Position numbers and translations under genes: made by a program
Part shown: one piece after another, positions 1 to 8,901 of the stretch
Position numbering within the stretch: the first letter of the stretch is position 1
Layout: each line of letters opens with the position of its first letter
The notes under the pieces: model-generated
Told to the model about the DNA's origin: nothing
Database searches by the model: none
What the model saw: only the letters and a program-made list of their open reading frames with translations
Source of the DNA: Thermomicrobiales bacterium
GTDB taxonomy: Bacteria > Chloroflexota > Chloroflexia > Thermomicrobiales > UBA6265
Assembly (NCBI GenBank): GCA_023957115.1
Contig: JAMLHN010000029.1
Coordinates: forward strand, 1-51,321
DNA length: 51,321 bases
Direction of reading: 5' to 3'

Positions 1-1274
1 GAAATGTCTTTGGTGAAGATGGAGGACGAGAGTCCGAACTGGGTGGATGTTGCGACCGCGATGGCTTCCTCGTAGCCGTCGACTTCGATGATCGGCAAGA
101 CCGGTCCAAAGACCTCCTCGACCGTGATGGTCATGCCCGGCTTCACCGACCCAAGCAGCGTGGGGAGCACGTAATTCCCGTTGGCGAGATCGTCGTTCGG
201 ACGGGCTCCTCCTTCGAGCACGACCGCCCCTTCTGATTTGGCGATGTCGATATGCCGCACGACCTCCTCGACCGAGGCGACATCGACCATCGGGCCGATG
301 TCGATACCATCCGCGGTCCCGGGACCTACGCGCAGGCCGCGCGTCAGCTCGCGCAGTCGGTGCGTCAATGGCTCGACGATGGAGCGATCGGCCACGATGC
401 GGCGCGCCGCGGTGCAACGCTGACCGGTGGTGCCGAATGCAGCGACTACGCAGCCTTTGGCGGCTTTTTCGAGATCGGCGTCGGCCAGCACGATGACGGC
501 GTTATGCCCGCCCATCTCGGCCTGAACAGGAATGCCGCGCGCGGCGGCTTTCCGATTGATTGCGAGGCCGGTATCGGTCGAGCCGGTGAAGGATATGGCA
601 GCCACGTCCGGATGCAGCACCAGCGCGTCCCCGGCTTCGCGGCCGCTGCCCTGCACGAGGTTGAGGACGCCGGGCGGCAATCCGGCATCGTGCAGCACCT
701 GCACCAAGAATTCGGCACAGAGTGGGGTCAGGCCGGAGGGTTTGAAGACGACCGTATTGCCGCAAACCAGCGCCGAGGCAAGCTTCCAGCCGGGAACATT
801 GACGGGGAAGTTCCACGGCGTAATCAGCGCAACCACGCCGAGCGGCTCGCGCAACGTCAGTCCCTGAATCGTGTCGCTCTCGGTCGGCGCGGTAATGCCC
901 TGAAGAGCGCCGCCCTGGTGTCCCATCCACGACCAGAAATCGACCGCCCGAGGCACTTCGCCTCGGGCTTCGGCCAGCGGCTTGCCCTGCTCCCGCGTCA
1001 GCAACGGGATCAGCTCATCCTTGCGCTCGTCCAGGAGCCGGGACGCGTTGACGAGGATTTGTCCTCGCTTGACGGCCGACATGCGTTTCCATGCCGGGAA
1101 CGCCGCCTTGGCTGCCGCAACCGCCGCGTTGACATCGGAGCTATCCGATTGCGGGATCTGGGCGATCACCGCCTGATTCGAAGGATCGATATCGGGCACA
1201 TAGCGACCGGAACGCGGTTCTCCCCACGCTCCACCGATGAAATTCTGGGCAACGCGTTCGGCCGTGGCGTTCAT
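1..1274 (-). CDS. Aldehyde dehydrogenase, C-terminus beyond left edge
   Basis: NAD(P)-dependent oxidation of an aldehyde to a carboxylate in the cytosol. The ATG at 1274 opens about 424 codons that read off the left edge, so the last ~50-60 residues are missing. Visible ALDH landmarks are the cofactor motif PWNFPV near residue 153, FTGS near 230, the general-base glutamate in EMGGHNAV (E253) and the catalytic cysteine in GTTGQRCTAARR (C287). The usual Lys after GG is His here. The GQRCT form of the Cys motif occurs in ketoglutarate-semialdehyde and related dehydrogenases. It follows a dehydratase of the mandelate racemase type by 39 bp, so it probably oxidises a semialdehyde made in sugar-acid breakdown. 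Exact substrate unknown; family assignment is firm. Confidence 0.93.
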   Translation of the reverse strand, partial: MNATAERVAQNFIGGAWGEPRSGRYVPDIDPSNQAVIAQIPQSDSSDVNAAVAAAKAAFPAWKRMSAVKRGQILVNASRLLDERKDELIPLLTREQGKPLAEARGEVPRAVDFWSWMGHQGGALQGITAPTESDTIQGLTLREPLGVVALITPWNFPVNVPGWKLASALVCGNTVVFKPSGLTPLCAEFLVQVLHDAGLPPGVLNLVQGSGREAGDALVLHPDVAAISFTGSTDTGLAINRKAAARGIPVQAEMGGHNAVIVLADADLEKAAKGCVVAAFGTTGQRCTAARRIVADRSIVEPLTHRLRELTRGLRVGPGTADGIDIGPMVDVASVEEVVRHIDIAKSEGAVVLEGGARPNDDLANGNYVLPTLLGSVKPGMTITVEEVFGPVLPIIEVDGYEEAIAVATSTQFGLSSSIFTKDI

Positions 1275-1313
1275 ATCAATCGACGTCTCCGATAATCGGC
1301 CGTGCTTCGACGG

Positions 1314-2534
1314 TCATGCGAGTGTCTCCACCTGACGATCGGGCAGCGTTTCGTGCGCCAATCCGAACGCCGGACGCGCGCCAGCGCCGATCCCATGCTC
1401 CCCGTGATAGGGATGGGCTTCGACGAAGTCCCAGTCGATCTCGACGCCAAGGCCGGGCGTTGCCGGCAATTCCACGACACCGTCGTGCACATTCAGGGGG
1501 TTCTTGACCAGATCGGTCATGAGCGGGTTGTAGGTGCGGTCGAGCTCCAGCAGCGTGGCATTGGGCGAGGATGCATTCAGATGGAGCGACGACGCGACCG
1601 TGAGCACATCGCTGAATGTATGTGGGGCGACGTAGAGATGATGCGCCGCCGCCAGCTCGAAGATGCGCTTCGCCTCGGTAATGCCGCCGGTTCGGCTGGC
1701 ATCACCCTGGATGACATGGATCGCCTGCTTCTGGATGAACGGCAGGAACTCCCAGCGGGTGTACATGTTCTCTCCGGTCGCGATGCGGGTATCGATCCGC
1801 TCGGCCAGAAATGCATGTCCGTCGACGTCGTCGGTTGGCAGCGGCTCCTCGAAAAAGAGCACGTCGTATTTGTCGAGCTCACGGCCGACCTTGAGCGCCA
1901 GATGGCGGGAATAGCACTGATTGGCATCGACCATGATGTCAACCGTCGGCCCGACCGCCTCCCGGATGGCTTCCAGCGATTCGATGTCGTTGCGGTAGTT
2001 GAGTCCGGACTTCATCTTGACCGCGCCGAAGCCCTGGGCAACATAGTCGCTCGCGACCTTGGCGGCTTCTTCCGGCGGGAGCCAGTAGATGGAGCTGGCA
2101 TACGCGCGGACCGGATCGTGCACGACCCCACCCAGAAGCTCGTAGATCGGAAGGCCGGCGGCTTTGCCTTTGATATCCCAGAGCGCGATATCGACGCCGG
2201 AGAGAAGCGCGACCCCGATGCCGCGCGGGCCGAGCACACGCGTGACCGACCCATAGTAGACCTTGTCCCACAGGTAGGTGATCGCGCCGGCGTCTTCGCC
2301 AATCAACATTGGCGCAATGGCGTGATCCAGCAAGCTCGCCGCGGCGGCGAGATCGAGCGAAGCGCTGCCGAAGGAGCACGGACCGATGCCCGTCAACCCT
2401 TCGTCTGTCGTGATCTCGACGAACGCCGACTGCCGCGCCAGCTTCAAACCCGCTCCCGAGCGGACGCGTAGATGCTCAGGAATCGGACAATGGACAATAT
2501 GGGTTCTGATGCTCGAGATGCGTCCGGCATGCAT
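1314..2534 (-). CDS. Mandelate racemase/muconate lactonizing enzyme family dehydratase
   Basis: Enolase-superfamily enzyme, 406 residues, abstracting a proton alpha to a carboxylate; most relatives with this layout dehydrate sugar acids. The complete mandelate-racemase-type active site is present: the KMK acid/base motif (K173, K175), metal ligands in VDANQ (D203), FFEEP (E229/E230) and ATGEN (E255), and the Asp-His dyad (D278 in IQGDAS, H305 in APHTFSD). The start ATG lies 3 bp after the stop of the upstream alcohol dehydrogenase and uses an AAGGTGA ribosome binding site inside that gene's end. It is the third gene of the gntR operon. The substrate cannot be read from the sequence; a hexonate or pentonate is the natural guess from the neighbouring dehydrogenases and sugar importer. 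Confidence 0.93.
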   Translation of the reverse strand: MHAGRISSIRTHIVHCPIPEHLRVRSGAGLKLARQSAFVEITTDEGLTGIGPCSFGSASLDLAAAASLLDHAIAPMLIGEDAGAITYLWDKVYYGSVTRVLGPRGIGVALLSGVDIALWDIKGKAAGLPIYELLGGVVHDPVRAYASSIYWLPPEEAAKVASDYVAQGFGAVKMKSGLNYRNDIESLEAIREAVGPTVDIMVDANQCYSRHLALKVGRELDKYDVLFFEEPLPTDDVDGHAFLAERIDTRIATGENMYTRWEFLPFIQKQAIHVIQGDASRTGGITEAKRIFELAAAHHLYVAPHTFSDVLTVASSLHLNASSPNATLLELDRTYNPLMTDLVKNPLNVHDGVVELPATPGLGVEIDWDFVEAHPYHGEHGIGAGARPAFGLAHETLPDRQVETLA

Positions 2535-2537
2535 CGG

Positions 2538-3701
2538 CTACATCACCTTTCGATAGAGCGCCACCAGATCCTCCGGGGTGATCGGCCGCGGATTGAGCGG
2601 AACACTCCGGCTCTTCATCGCGTCGGCGGCAAGCTCGTCCAGATCCATCTTGGAAACATCGACGCCGAAGGCCGAGAGCGTCGGTGGCAGACCCACCGAC
2701 GAGAAAAGCTGCTCCAGTGCCGTCACCGCGACGTCTGCAGCTGCCTCGCCAGTGAGATCGCCGATCGGAGCGCCGATCGCCCGGCCAATCTCGACAATCC
2801 GATCGGGAGCTGCCGGGATACAGAAGCGCAGCCCGGCCGGCAGGAAGATCGCGTTGGCTACGCCGTGCGGCACATCGTGGCGTGCGGTGACCGGGGTCGA
2901 TGCGGCGTGGACGACCGCGTTGGCATTCATGTTGAAGGCAATGCCGGCCATCGTGCTCGCCAGCGAAAGCTGGGCGATGGCCGCTCGATCCCGCTCATTG
3001 ACCGCAGCGGCGAGATTCTGCCCGATCATGCGGATCGCGCCAATCGTGAGCGCGTCGATCAACGGATCGGACGCCGTGTTGATGTAACACTCGATGGCAT
3101 GCGAGAGCGCATCGGCGGCTGTCGAGGAGATCACCCCGGCAGGCGCGCCCACGACCAAATTCGGATCGACCAGCGCGACCCTGGGAGCGAGCTTCCGAGA
3201 AACGTACGGAAGCTTGATGTGCCGGGTTTCGTCAGTGATGACCGCATTGAAGGTCACCTCTGAGCCGGTGCCGCAGGTCGTCGGCAGGCAGACGAGCGGC
3301 GGGAGATCGAACGGAATCTGCTCGCGCCCGGTGTAGTCGGCAATGTTGCCGCCATTGGCGGCCACCACACCGACGCCCTTGGCCGCATCCATCGCACTTC
3401 CGCCGCCGAGTCCGACGATCCCATCGCATTGTTGTGTGACATAGACCGCGTACCCGGCTTCCACGTTGCCGACCGTTGGATTGGGCTGGACGCCGGTATA
3501 GCTCGCGACGCCGATTCCAGCATCCTCGATGGCGCTCGCGACCGTTGCAACGTGTCCGGCTTTCTCGATGCCGGGATCGGAGACGATCAACGCCTTCGAG
3601 ACGCCAAGCTCCTTCAGCCGCTCACCGACCTGTCCCGCGGCGCCCCAGCCGAAGAAAACCCGCGTCGGACATTCGAAGGGATGCACACTGTCCCAGACCA
3701 T
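2538..3701 (-). CDS. Iron-containing alcohol dehydrogenase
   Basis: Group III metal-dependent alcohol dehydrogenase, 387 residues, the usual family length. The N-terminal half has the nucleotide-binding motif GLGGGSAMDAAK (residues 97-108). The C-terminal half carries the four expected metal ligands D197, H201 (ADALSHAIE), H265 and H279 (HDVPHG). It probably interconverts an alcohol and an aldehyde or ketone with NAD(H). It sits between gntR and the dehydratase with gaps of only 3 bp on both sides, so it is co-transcribed and probably translationally coupled. Members act on fucO-type lactaldehyde, 1,3-propanediol, maleylacetate or sugar-derived aldehydes; context favours a sugar-acid route, but the substrate is not determined. 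Confidence 0.92.
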   Translation of the reverse strand: MVWDSVHPFECPTRVFFGWGAAGQVGERLKELGVSKALIVSDPGIEKAGHVATVASAIEDAGIGVASYTGVQPNPTVGNVEAGYAVYVTQQCDGIVGLGGGSAMDAAKGVGVVAANGGNIADYTGREQIPFDLPPLVCLPTTCGTGSEVTFNAVITDETRHIKLPYVSRKLAPRVALVDPNLVVGAPAGVISSTAADALSHAIECYINTASDPLIDALTIGAIRMIGQNLAAAVNERDRAAIAQLSLASTMAGIAFNMNANAVVHAASTPVTARHDVPHGVANAIFLPAGLRFCIPAAPDRIVEIGRAIGAPIGDLTGEAAADVAVTALEQLFSSVGLPPTLSAFGVDVSKMDLDELAADAMKSRSVPLNPRPITPEDLVALYRKVM

Positions 3702-3704
3702 AAC

Positions 3705-4439
3705 TTATCCGTTCTGTTCCCCGGCGCTCTCGGGCGCCGCATAGAATCCCATGACGAATCCGTGGTGGCGCCGCATGATGTCGAACATCTCGGCGCGCGC
3801 CGCTTCTGGATCACCGGTTTCGATTGCCCCGACGACCCGGCGGTGCGAATCGGCGCTGAATCGAAGGTCGCCGTGCCGCCGGGCGCCAACTTCGGCACTC
3901 AGCTCCATTTCTCGTTTTAGTGAAGCGCGGATGTTGGCCATAGCTTCCGAGAGGACACGGTTTCCTGCCACGCCGGACAGAGCGAGGTGAAACGCCACAT
4001 CGGCGGAGGCGTAGCGCCCTGGATCGCGCACGGCAGCGTCCATATCGTCGACATGCTTGTAGAGCATGGCGATCTGCTCGGGCGTGGCGCGCTGGGCGGC
4101 GAGTGCGACGAGCTTCAGCTCGAGGATCTCGCGCGCTTCGATCAGCTCCTCGACATACTTCCGCTCGAGCACGGCTACGGTGACCGGCGGAGGCAACGAT
4201 GATGCCGGAGCTTGAGTCACATACGTGCCGCGGCCAGCACGCGTCTCGATGAGCCCCTCGGCGCCGAGCATGCTGATCGCCTCGCGGACCGAGCCCATAC
4301 TGACCCCGAAGCTCATCGCGAGCTCACGGTTGCCGGGCAAACGATCCCCCGGCCCATACACACCATCGCGCAGAATCTGATCGCGCAGCGCGCACGCGAC
4401 CACGTCAGGCACATTCATCGTGCGAATCGGTTTGTCCAA
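3705..4439 (-). CDS. GntR-family (FadR subfamily) transcriptional regulator
   Basis: DNA-binding regulator of 244 residues: N-terminal winged helix-turn-helix (about 8-75, including ELAMSFGVSMGSVREAI and the wing GRGTYV) and a C-terminal all-helical FCD ligand-binding domain (about 100-225). The start is TTG at 4439, supported by GGGAGG (4445-4450) five bases upstream; an ATG at 4418 would lack a site. It is the first gene of a four-gene operon with alcohol dehydrogenase, dehydratase and aldehyde dehydrogenase and is divergent from a sugar ABC importer. It therefore probably senses the imported sugar acid and controls both directions. FadR/FCD relatives such as UxuR, LldR and DgoR do this for hexuronates, lactate and galactonate. 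Ligand unknown. Confidence 0.92.
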   Translation of the reverse strand: MDKPIRTMNVPDVVACALRDQILRDGVYGPGDRLPGNRELAMSFGVSMGSVREAISMLGAEGLIETRAGRGTYVTQAPASSLPPPVTVAVLERKYVEELIEAREILELKLVALAAQRATPEQIAMLYKHVDDMDAAVRDPGRYASADVAFHLALSGVAGNRVLSEAMANIRASLKREMELSAEVGARRHGDLRFSADSHRRVVGAIETGDPEAARAEMFDIMRRHHGFVMGFYAAPESAGEQNG

Positions 4440-4496
4440 ACCGTCCTCCCGGCGTCGTTACCGGTGATGCGAAACTGCTCCGAACAGTGATACACA

Positions 4497-4526
4497 AACA
4501 TACTCACTTGGCACGTGGTATGTCAA
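4497..4526 (-). promoter_or_regulatory. Promoter of the gntR operon with overlapping inverted repeat
   Basis: On the minus strand a perfect -35 TTGACA (4526-4521) is followed after 18 bp by TATGTT (4502-4497; 4 of 6 matches to TATAAT). The arms ACATAC (4498-4503) and GTATGT (4518-4523) form a 6-bp perfect inverted repeat with a 14-bp spacer that lies across the promoter. A dimeric regulator bound there would block RNA polymerase, so autoregulation by the adjacent GntR protein is plausible. Promoter call is by eye; operator call is inference. Confidence 0.5.
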
Positions 4527-4610
4527 CATCATCCAAGCCACCAGCCCTGCGATCAAGCAGAATTCGGAGCCATTCCGCATCGAAATCCGGTTACCTGCGT
4601 ATGAAATCAA

Positions 4611-4639
4611 TTGACAATGCGTTTTGAGCGGTCTAGCAT
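4611..4639 (+). promoter_or_regulatory. Promoter of the sugar ABC transporter operon
   Basis: TTGACA at 4611-4616, a 17-bp spacer and TAGCAT at 4634-4639 (4 of 6) face the binding-protein gene starting at 4731. This leaves an untranslated leader of about 85 nt. It is divergent from the gntR-operon promoter 85 bp away. Confidence 0.5.
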
Positions 4640-4730
4640 GACTGCACGTCCGTTCTGAATTCTGGAACAGTGAATCGGTTCCAGAGACCGCCTCGTGCAG
4701 CTGCGAGGCTCGACAAGGAGAGCGTGTTCC

Positions 4731-6002
4731 ATGGCGAGAACCGACAAACGTTTCGATCGACGTACGTTGCTCAAGAGCGCCGGTGGCACGGCCGCTGCCG
4801 CCACAATGATCTCCCTTCCGGGATTGCCGACACGAGCGCAATCGAATGCAGAAATCGTCGTCTCTGCACAAGCATTCAGTCACGAGCCGCTTCAGCCGTT
4901 CGTCGACGAATTCACTGCGCAGACCGGCATCGCGGTTACATTTTTCGCCAATCCCGCGGCGGGCGGCGAGCAAGTTGCGCAGTTGACTCCCCAGTTCGCA
5001 TCATCATCCACTCCCGTCGACGTGCTCAGCTCATCGGATGAGGCGGCACCGTTGTTCATTCGCGCGGGATGGATGGAGCCGCTCAACGAAATCGTCGACG
5101 AGACATTTTGGAGCGACTTCGATCAATCCGTACGCGATTACGTCGCTATCTGGTCATCGATCAATGATGAAGTCTTCCGTATTCCTCACGGCTGGAGCGT
5201 GGGATTCAACTGGGTTCGTCAAGATCTCCTGGACGGGTACGGCTTGACCGCGCCCGAAACCTGGGATGACATTCGCGTACTGGGTGAGGCTGCAGCCGGC
5301 GATGGGATGTTCGCCTTTGCGGATGCGGCGTCGAAGCCATCGCTCGCGTTCGTCTATGCCGCGTATATCGTTGCCCAGTCGGGAGGCAATATCTTCGCCT
5401 TCGACGAACAGACGAGAGCGGCATTCGAGTTTGCGAGAGAGCTCATCGACAGCGAGTTCTTTCCGCGGGATGCCGCCAACTGGACGTACGATCAACTCAA
5501 CGCCTCCTACATGGGCGACCAGTTGGTAACGATGCGACAGTGGTCGTTCTTCTACGATGTCGCGCGTGACAATACCGAGTGGTTCGCAGAGGAGAAAGCA
5601 TCGATTGTGCTGCCTCCTGGCGCACCCGACGGGCAGCGCGCCACCTGGGCAGGAGCCTGGGGGTGGATGATACCCAAGTTCTCAGAGAACAAAGAGGCGG
5701 CGCTTGAGTTTATCAAGTATATCTCCGCGCCTGACCTTGCTGGACCGCTTGCCGAAGCGATGTCCGACTACATCATCCCGCGTACGTCTGTCTTCGACTA
5801 CCTCGGCGACGAAGGACTGGTGCGGTATCACAAGGAGTACGCGGAAGCCGGCGTCATTACTCCGCGACCATTCCATCCACGTGTCAGCGAGGCGCAAGCC
5901 ATCGTTGACACATACTTCAATGGCTACCTTCTCGACCAATACAGCATCGACGATGTGATTTCGAACGGGCAGGCCGAGATCGCCGCGCTCGACGAAGTCT
6001 AG
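4731..6002 (+). CDS. Sugar ABC transporter substrate-binding protein (Tat-exported)
   Basis: Family 1 extracellular solute-binding protein of 423 residues. The N-terminus has a twin-arginine export signal (FDRRTLLKSAGG followed by an Ala/Thr-rich hydrophobic stretch, cleavage probably near TRAQS). Start ATG 4731 is preceded by AAGGAG at 4715-4720. An in-frame GTG-type extension upstream would add residues before the Tat motif and is unlikely. It should bind a sugar or related polyol outside the membrane and deliver it to the two permeases encoded next. The gene is followed by a strong hairpin that may raise its transcript level over the permeases. Ligand not identifiable by eye; context points to the compound handled by the gntR operon. 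Confidence 0.9.
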   Translation: MARTDKRFDRRTLLKSAGGTAAAATMISLPGLPTRAQSNAEIVVSAQAFSHEPLQPFVDEFTAQTGIAVTFFANPAAGGEQVAQLTPQFASSSTPVDVLSSSDEAAPLFIRAGWMEPLNEIVDETFWSDFDQSVRDYVAIWSSINDEVFRIPHGWSVGFNWVRQDLLDGYGLTAPETWDDIRVLGEAAAGDGMFAFADAASKPSLAFVYAAYIVAQSGGNIFAFDEQTRAAFEFARELIDSEFFPRDAANWTYDQLNASYMGDQLVTMRQWSFFYDVARDNTEWFAEEKASIVLPPGAPDGQRATWAGAWGWMIPKFSENKEAALEFIKYISAPDLAGPLAEAMSDYIIPRTSVFDYLGDEGLVRYHKEYAEAGVITPRPFHPRVSEAQAIVDTYFNGYLLDQYSIDDVISNGQAEIAALDEV

Positions 6003-6019
6003 TTTTCGTCAAGGATGCT

Positions 6020-6049
6020 TTGGGAGCCGGCGTTTCCGCCGGCTCCCAA
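6020..6049 (+). terminator. Hairpin between binding-protein and permease genes
   Basis: A perfect 13-bp stem (6020-6032 with 6037-6049) closes a 4-nt loop TTTC. Only three T follow, so it is likely a leaky terminator or 3'-end stabiliser giving more binding protein than permease. Confidence 0.6.
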
Positions 6050-6072
6050 TTTCCCCGACTGAAAGGTGATAC

Positions 6073-6957
6073 GTGAGACGCCTGTCACGACAGCCATTCC
6101 TGGTGGCGATGTTGCTCATTGCGCCTGCCCTGCTGTTGCGGTCGGTCACCGCTGCCTGGCCGTTCTTCAACAACGCGTGGTTGAGCTTGCACCGTTCGAA
6201 TCCAACCTTGGGTCCGGATGTCTACATCGGATTCGACAACTACCGGCGACTCTTCAGGAGCACCACCTTTCAGGAAACGACCGAGTTCACGATTCTCTAC
6301 ACCGTGGCGTCGACCATCCTCGAAATTGCCATTGGACTTGCAATCGCCCTGCTGCTGAATTCCGCGCTTCGAGCGCGGTCCATTGGGCGAGCCATGAATC
6401 TAATTCCATGGGCTGTCCCAGTGGTCGTAACCGGCATCGCGTTTCGTTTTGGGCTCGACTCGAGCTTCGGGCTCTTCTCTGACTTGTTTACGCGCGTCAC
6501 CGGATTTCAGGTTGATTGGTTGCTCGACCGATGGCCGGCCAGGATGTCGATCATCTTCACCAACGTATGGAGAAATGCCCCCTTTGTGGCGGTCATCTTG
6601 CTTGCCGCCCTTCAGACCGTCCCCGAAGAGATTCTCGAAGCCGCGAAGATCGATGGCGCCAATGCCGTGAAAGCGTTCACCAGCATCTCGTTGCCCCTCA
6701 TTTCCCCGGTGATGCTCTCCATCGGAGTCTTCTTCCTGATCTGGCAAGTCTCGTCATTCGATCTTGTCCTCTCGATGACCGGAGGCGGACCCGGAAACTC
6801 CACTCAAGTGCTGGGATATCAAGCCTATTTGGATGCGTTTCAAAGCCTCAACTTTGGGCGAAGTGCCGCGATGAGCATGGTTCTCCTCTCCCTCGTCGCC
6901 GTCACTGGATTGCTTGGAATGATGCTGTTGCGTCGAGTCGAATCGAGGGTCAATTGA
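6073..6957 (+). CDS. Sugar ABC transporter permease (MalF/UgpA type)
   Basis: Integral membrane protein of 294 residues with about six hydrophobic helices. It carries the cytoplasmic EAA loop EEILEAAKIDGANAVKAF followed by the conserved proline region (SLPLISP), which contacts the ATPase. The start is GTG 6073, with GAAAGGTGA at 6061-6069. It is a typical first permease of carbohydrate importers, lying after the binding protein and overlapping the second permease. No ATPase gene is present nearby, so the system must use a shared ATPase encoded elsewhere, as MsmX does in other bacteria. Confidence 0.93.
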   Translation: MRRLSRQPFLVAMLLIAPALLLRSVTAAWPFFNNAWLSLHRSNPTLGPDVYIGFDNYRRLFRSTTFQETTEFTILYTVASTILEIAIGLAIALLLNSALRARSIGRAMNLIPWAVPVVVTGIAFRFGLDSSFGLFSDLFTRVTGFQVDWLLDRWPARMSIIFTNVWRNAPFVAVILLAALQTVPEEILEAAKIDGANAVKAFTSISLPLISPVMLSIGVFFLIWQVSSFDLVLSMTGGGPGNSTQVLGYQAYLDAFQSLNFGRSAAMSMVLLSLVAVTGLLGMMLLRRVESRVN

Positions 6958-7793
6958 AACAGCGCCGCACGTCACTCATCCTCGGCTACTGCGCGTTTGC
7001 GCTCTTTGTGTTTGCGGTGTGCTTTCCGGTCTACTGGATAGCAATTTCCTCGTTTACGCCACGGAGCAGCCTGCTCAGTTCGCCGCCAACCTATTTCCCA
7101 GATACCCTGACGCTCGACAACTACCGCCGGCTGATCGACAGCCTCCCATTTCGCGAATATCTCACCAACTCGATTCTCTTTGCATTCGGCTCCGCGCTGC
7201 TGGCGGTGTTCGTCTCCTTTACCGCTGCGTACGCCTTTGCTCGTATCGAGTTCCGGTTTCGCAATTGGTTCTTTGCGTTCTTCATGTTGACGGCGACGTT
7301 GCCCAGTATCGCCACGGTTATTCCCCTTTTTCGGCTCTACGACCGGCTCGGACTGGTGAACACCACGCAAGGTCTGGTCCTCCTCATGGGAAGTGCGCAG
7401 GCGCCGTTCACGATCTGGATCCTGACCTCGTTTATTCGCCAGATTCCCAAAGAAATCGATGAAGCCGCTCGAATGGACGGAGCTGGTCTAGTGCGGATTC
7501 TTGTGCAGATGATCGCCCCACTGACCAAGCCCGCTATCGCAACGCTCTTCGTCATCAACTTCATCCTTTCGTGGAACGAGCTCTTCTATCCACTGGTTTT
7601 TGCCAAGGGACTCGAAGCAAAAACGATGACTCTCGGCCTGGTCGAGCTGACGACCTCTGCAGGCGAAGGGTCAGGACGCCCGTGGGACCTCATGAGCGCG
7701 CTCTCGATGGTCATGGTCGTGCCGACGGTGATCATCGTCGCGCTCTTCCAACGGATGATCGTGCAGGGATTGACGAGGGGAGCTGTGAAGTAA
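6954..7793 (+). CDS. Sugar ABC transporter permease (MalG/UgpE type)
   Basis: Second permease, 279 residues, with six predicted membrane helices and the EAA loop EIDEAARMDGAGLVRILVQM followed by the AP-LTKP segment. The start is best placed at TTG 6954, whose last two bases are part of the upstream TGA stop (TTGA overlap); a GAGGG site lies just upstream. The open frame extends further upstream, but that part is antisense-like noise inside the first permease. MalG-type proteins pair with MalF-type partners to form the pore. Substrate specificity comes from the binding protein encoded at 4731. Confidence 0.92.
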   Translation: MKQRRTSLILGYCAFALFVFAVCFPVYWIAISSFTPRSSLLSSPPTYFPDTLTLDNYRRLIDSLPFREYLTNSILFAFGSALLAVFVSFTAAYAFARIEFRFRNWFFAFFMLTATLPSIATVIPLFRLYDRLGLVNTTQGLVLLMGSAQAPFTIWILTSFIRQIPKEIDEAARMDGAGLVRILVQMIAPLTKPAIATLFVINFILSWNELFYPLVFAKGLEAKTMTLGLVELTTSAGEGSGRPWDLMSALSMVMVVPTVIIVALFQRMIVQGLTRGAVK

Positions 7794-7875
7794 TCAATCG
7801 ACGGGTCGGATGAGCAAATAAGCCTTGGAAATGACGCTCAGAACGGAATCGACGTTACCCAACCTGGAGGCACAC

Positions 7876-8892
7876 GTGAGATTTGGAATTGCAGGCGCCG
7901 GGCATCCCCATGCGCTCGGTTGGGCGCAAGCTGCCAAAGACAACGGTGGCGAGATCATAGCCATTTACGACCCGAGTCCCGCAGTGGCGGCAGATGTCGC
8001 GTCACAGGTAGGAGGCACCGTCGCCGACTCGGTCGAGGACCTCGACGGCTATGGGCTCGATGCGGTCATCGTCGATGGCCGCTGTGATGAGGTGACCGAG
8101 ATTGCGATCGAGGTCGCCGGGCTCGGTCTCCCGATCTTGTTGGAAAAGCCCGGCGGTATGAACGCCGCCGATACGAAGCGGATCGCCGATGCCGTGGAAG
8201 CCGCCGGAGTCGCCTCCCAAATGGGCTACTTCCTGCGCAATGCCAGGCCGCTGCTCGAAGTGAAGGAAGCGATCGCGAACGGTGAGCTGGGACAGATTTC
8301 GCTCATTCGCGGTCATGCCGCGATGCCGCACCTGGCCTGGGATGTGATGGGCGCCTGGTTTGGCGATCCGACCAATATCACCAGCATCTTTCAGGAGGAC
8401 GCTTGTCATGTGGTCGACATCGTGGTCGACCTCTTCGGGCTGCCAAAATCGGTAAATGCCGTACGCACGAAGGGAAACTTCACGCCGAGCGTGGGCGAAG
8501 ACGCCATCGCCTCGATCTGGGACTACGGCACCCATCTGGCGGTGGTCGATTTCACCGCACGGGAAGCCAATCCATGGATCGACACCTGGTCGCTCGAGAT
8601 CTACGGCACCACCGGTACGATTCGCGCCGGATTCTCGGCGGAGTGGCTTGAGCGCTATACCAAGGAAACCGGCTGGGTGGAATCAGGCGAGCCACGCCTG
8701 TCCGGACCAAGTGATGGCTTCGCGCGCGACACCAGCACCCGCGAGCACTACCGCATCGAGATGGAGAGCCTCGTCAACGCCGTTCGGAACGGCGGCGACA
8801 CGTCGGCTCCTGCCCGCCATGGTTACGACGTCTTCCGGGTCGTCGAGGCGATTGCCGCGGCGGCCGACAGCGGCCGCACAGTCAACCTCTAG
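7876..8892 (+). CDS. Gfo/Idh/MocA family oxidoreductase
   Basis: NAD(P)-dependent sugar or polyol dehydrogenase-like protein of 338 residues. The N-terminal Rossmann fold begins at the start codon (FGIAGAGHPHALG), and the family signature EKPGG is near residue 95. The C-terminal alpha/beta substrate domain follows. I choose GTG 7876 because GGAGG sits five bases upstream; the longer open frame from 7825 adds 17 residues without a binding site. It is downstream of the importer, separated by 82 bp, and directly followed by a second paralogous oxidoreductase. The pair probably oxidises or epimerises the imported sugar through a keto intermediate. Exact reaction unknown. Confidence 0.88.
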   Translation: MRFGIAGAGHPHALGWAQAAKDNGGEIIAIYDPSPAVAADVASQVGGTVADSVEDLDGYGLDAVIVDGRCDEVTEIAIEVAGLGLPILLEKPGGMNAADTKRIADAVEAAGVASQMGYFLRNARPLLEVKEAIANGELGQISLIRGHAAMPHLAWDVMGAWFGDPTNITSIFQEDACHVVDIVVDLFGLPKSVNAVRTKGNFTPSVGEDAIASIWDYGTHLAVVDFTAREANPWIDTWSLEIYGTTGTIRAGFSAEWLERYTKETGWVESGEPRLSGPSDGFARDTSTREHYRIEMESLVNAVRNGGDTSAPARHGYDVFRVVEAIAAAADSGRTVNL

Positions 8893-8901
8893 GAGCGATC
8901 G

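Noticed and set aside
252..1295. Plus-strand open frame of 347 codons
   Set aside because: It is the complementary frame of the aldehyde dehydrogenase that reads off the left edge; only the minus strand shows ALDH motifs.
1302..2471. Plus-strand open frame of 389 codons
   Set aside because: Antisense to the mandelate-racemase-type gene, with no recognisable domain.
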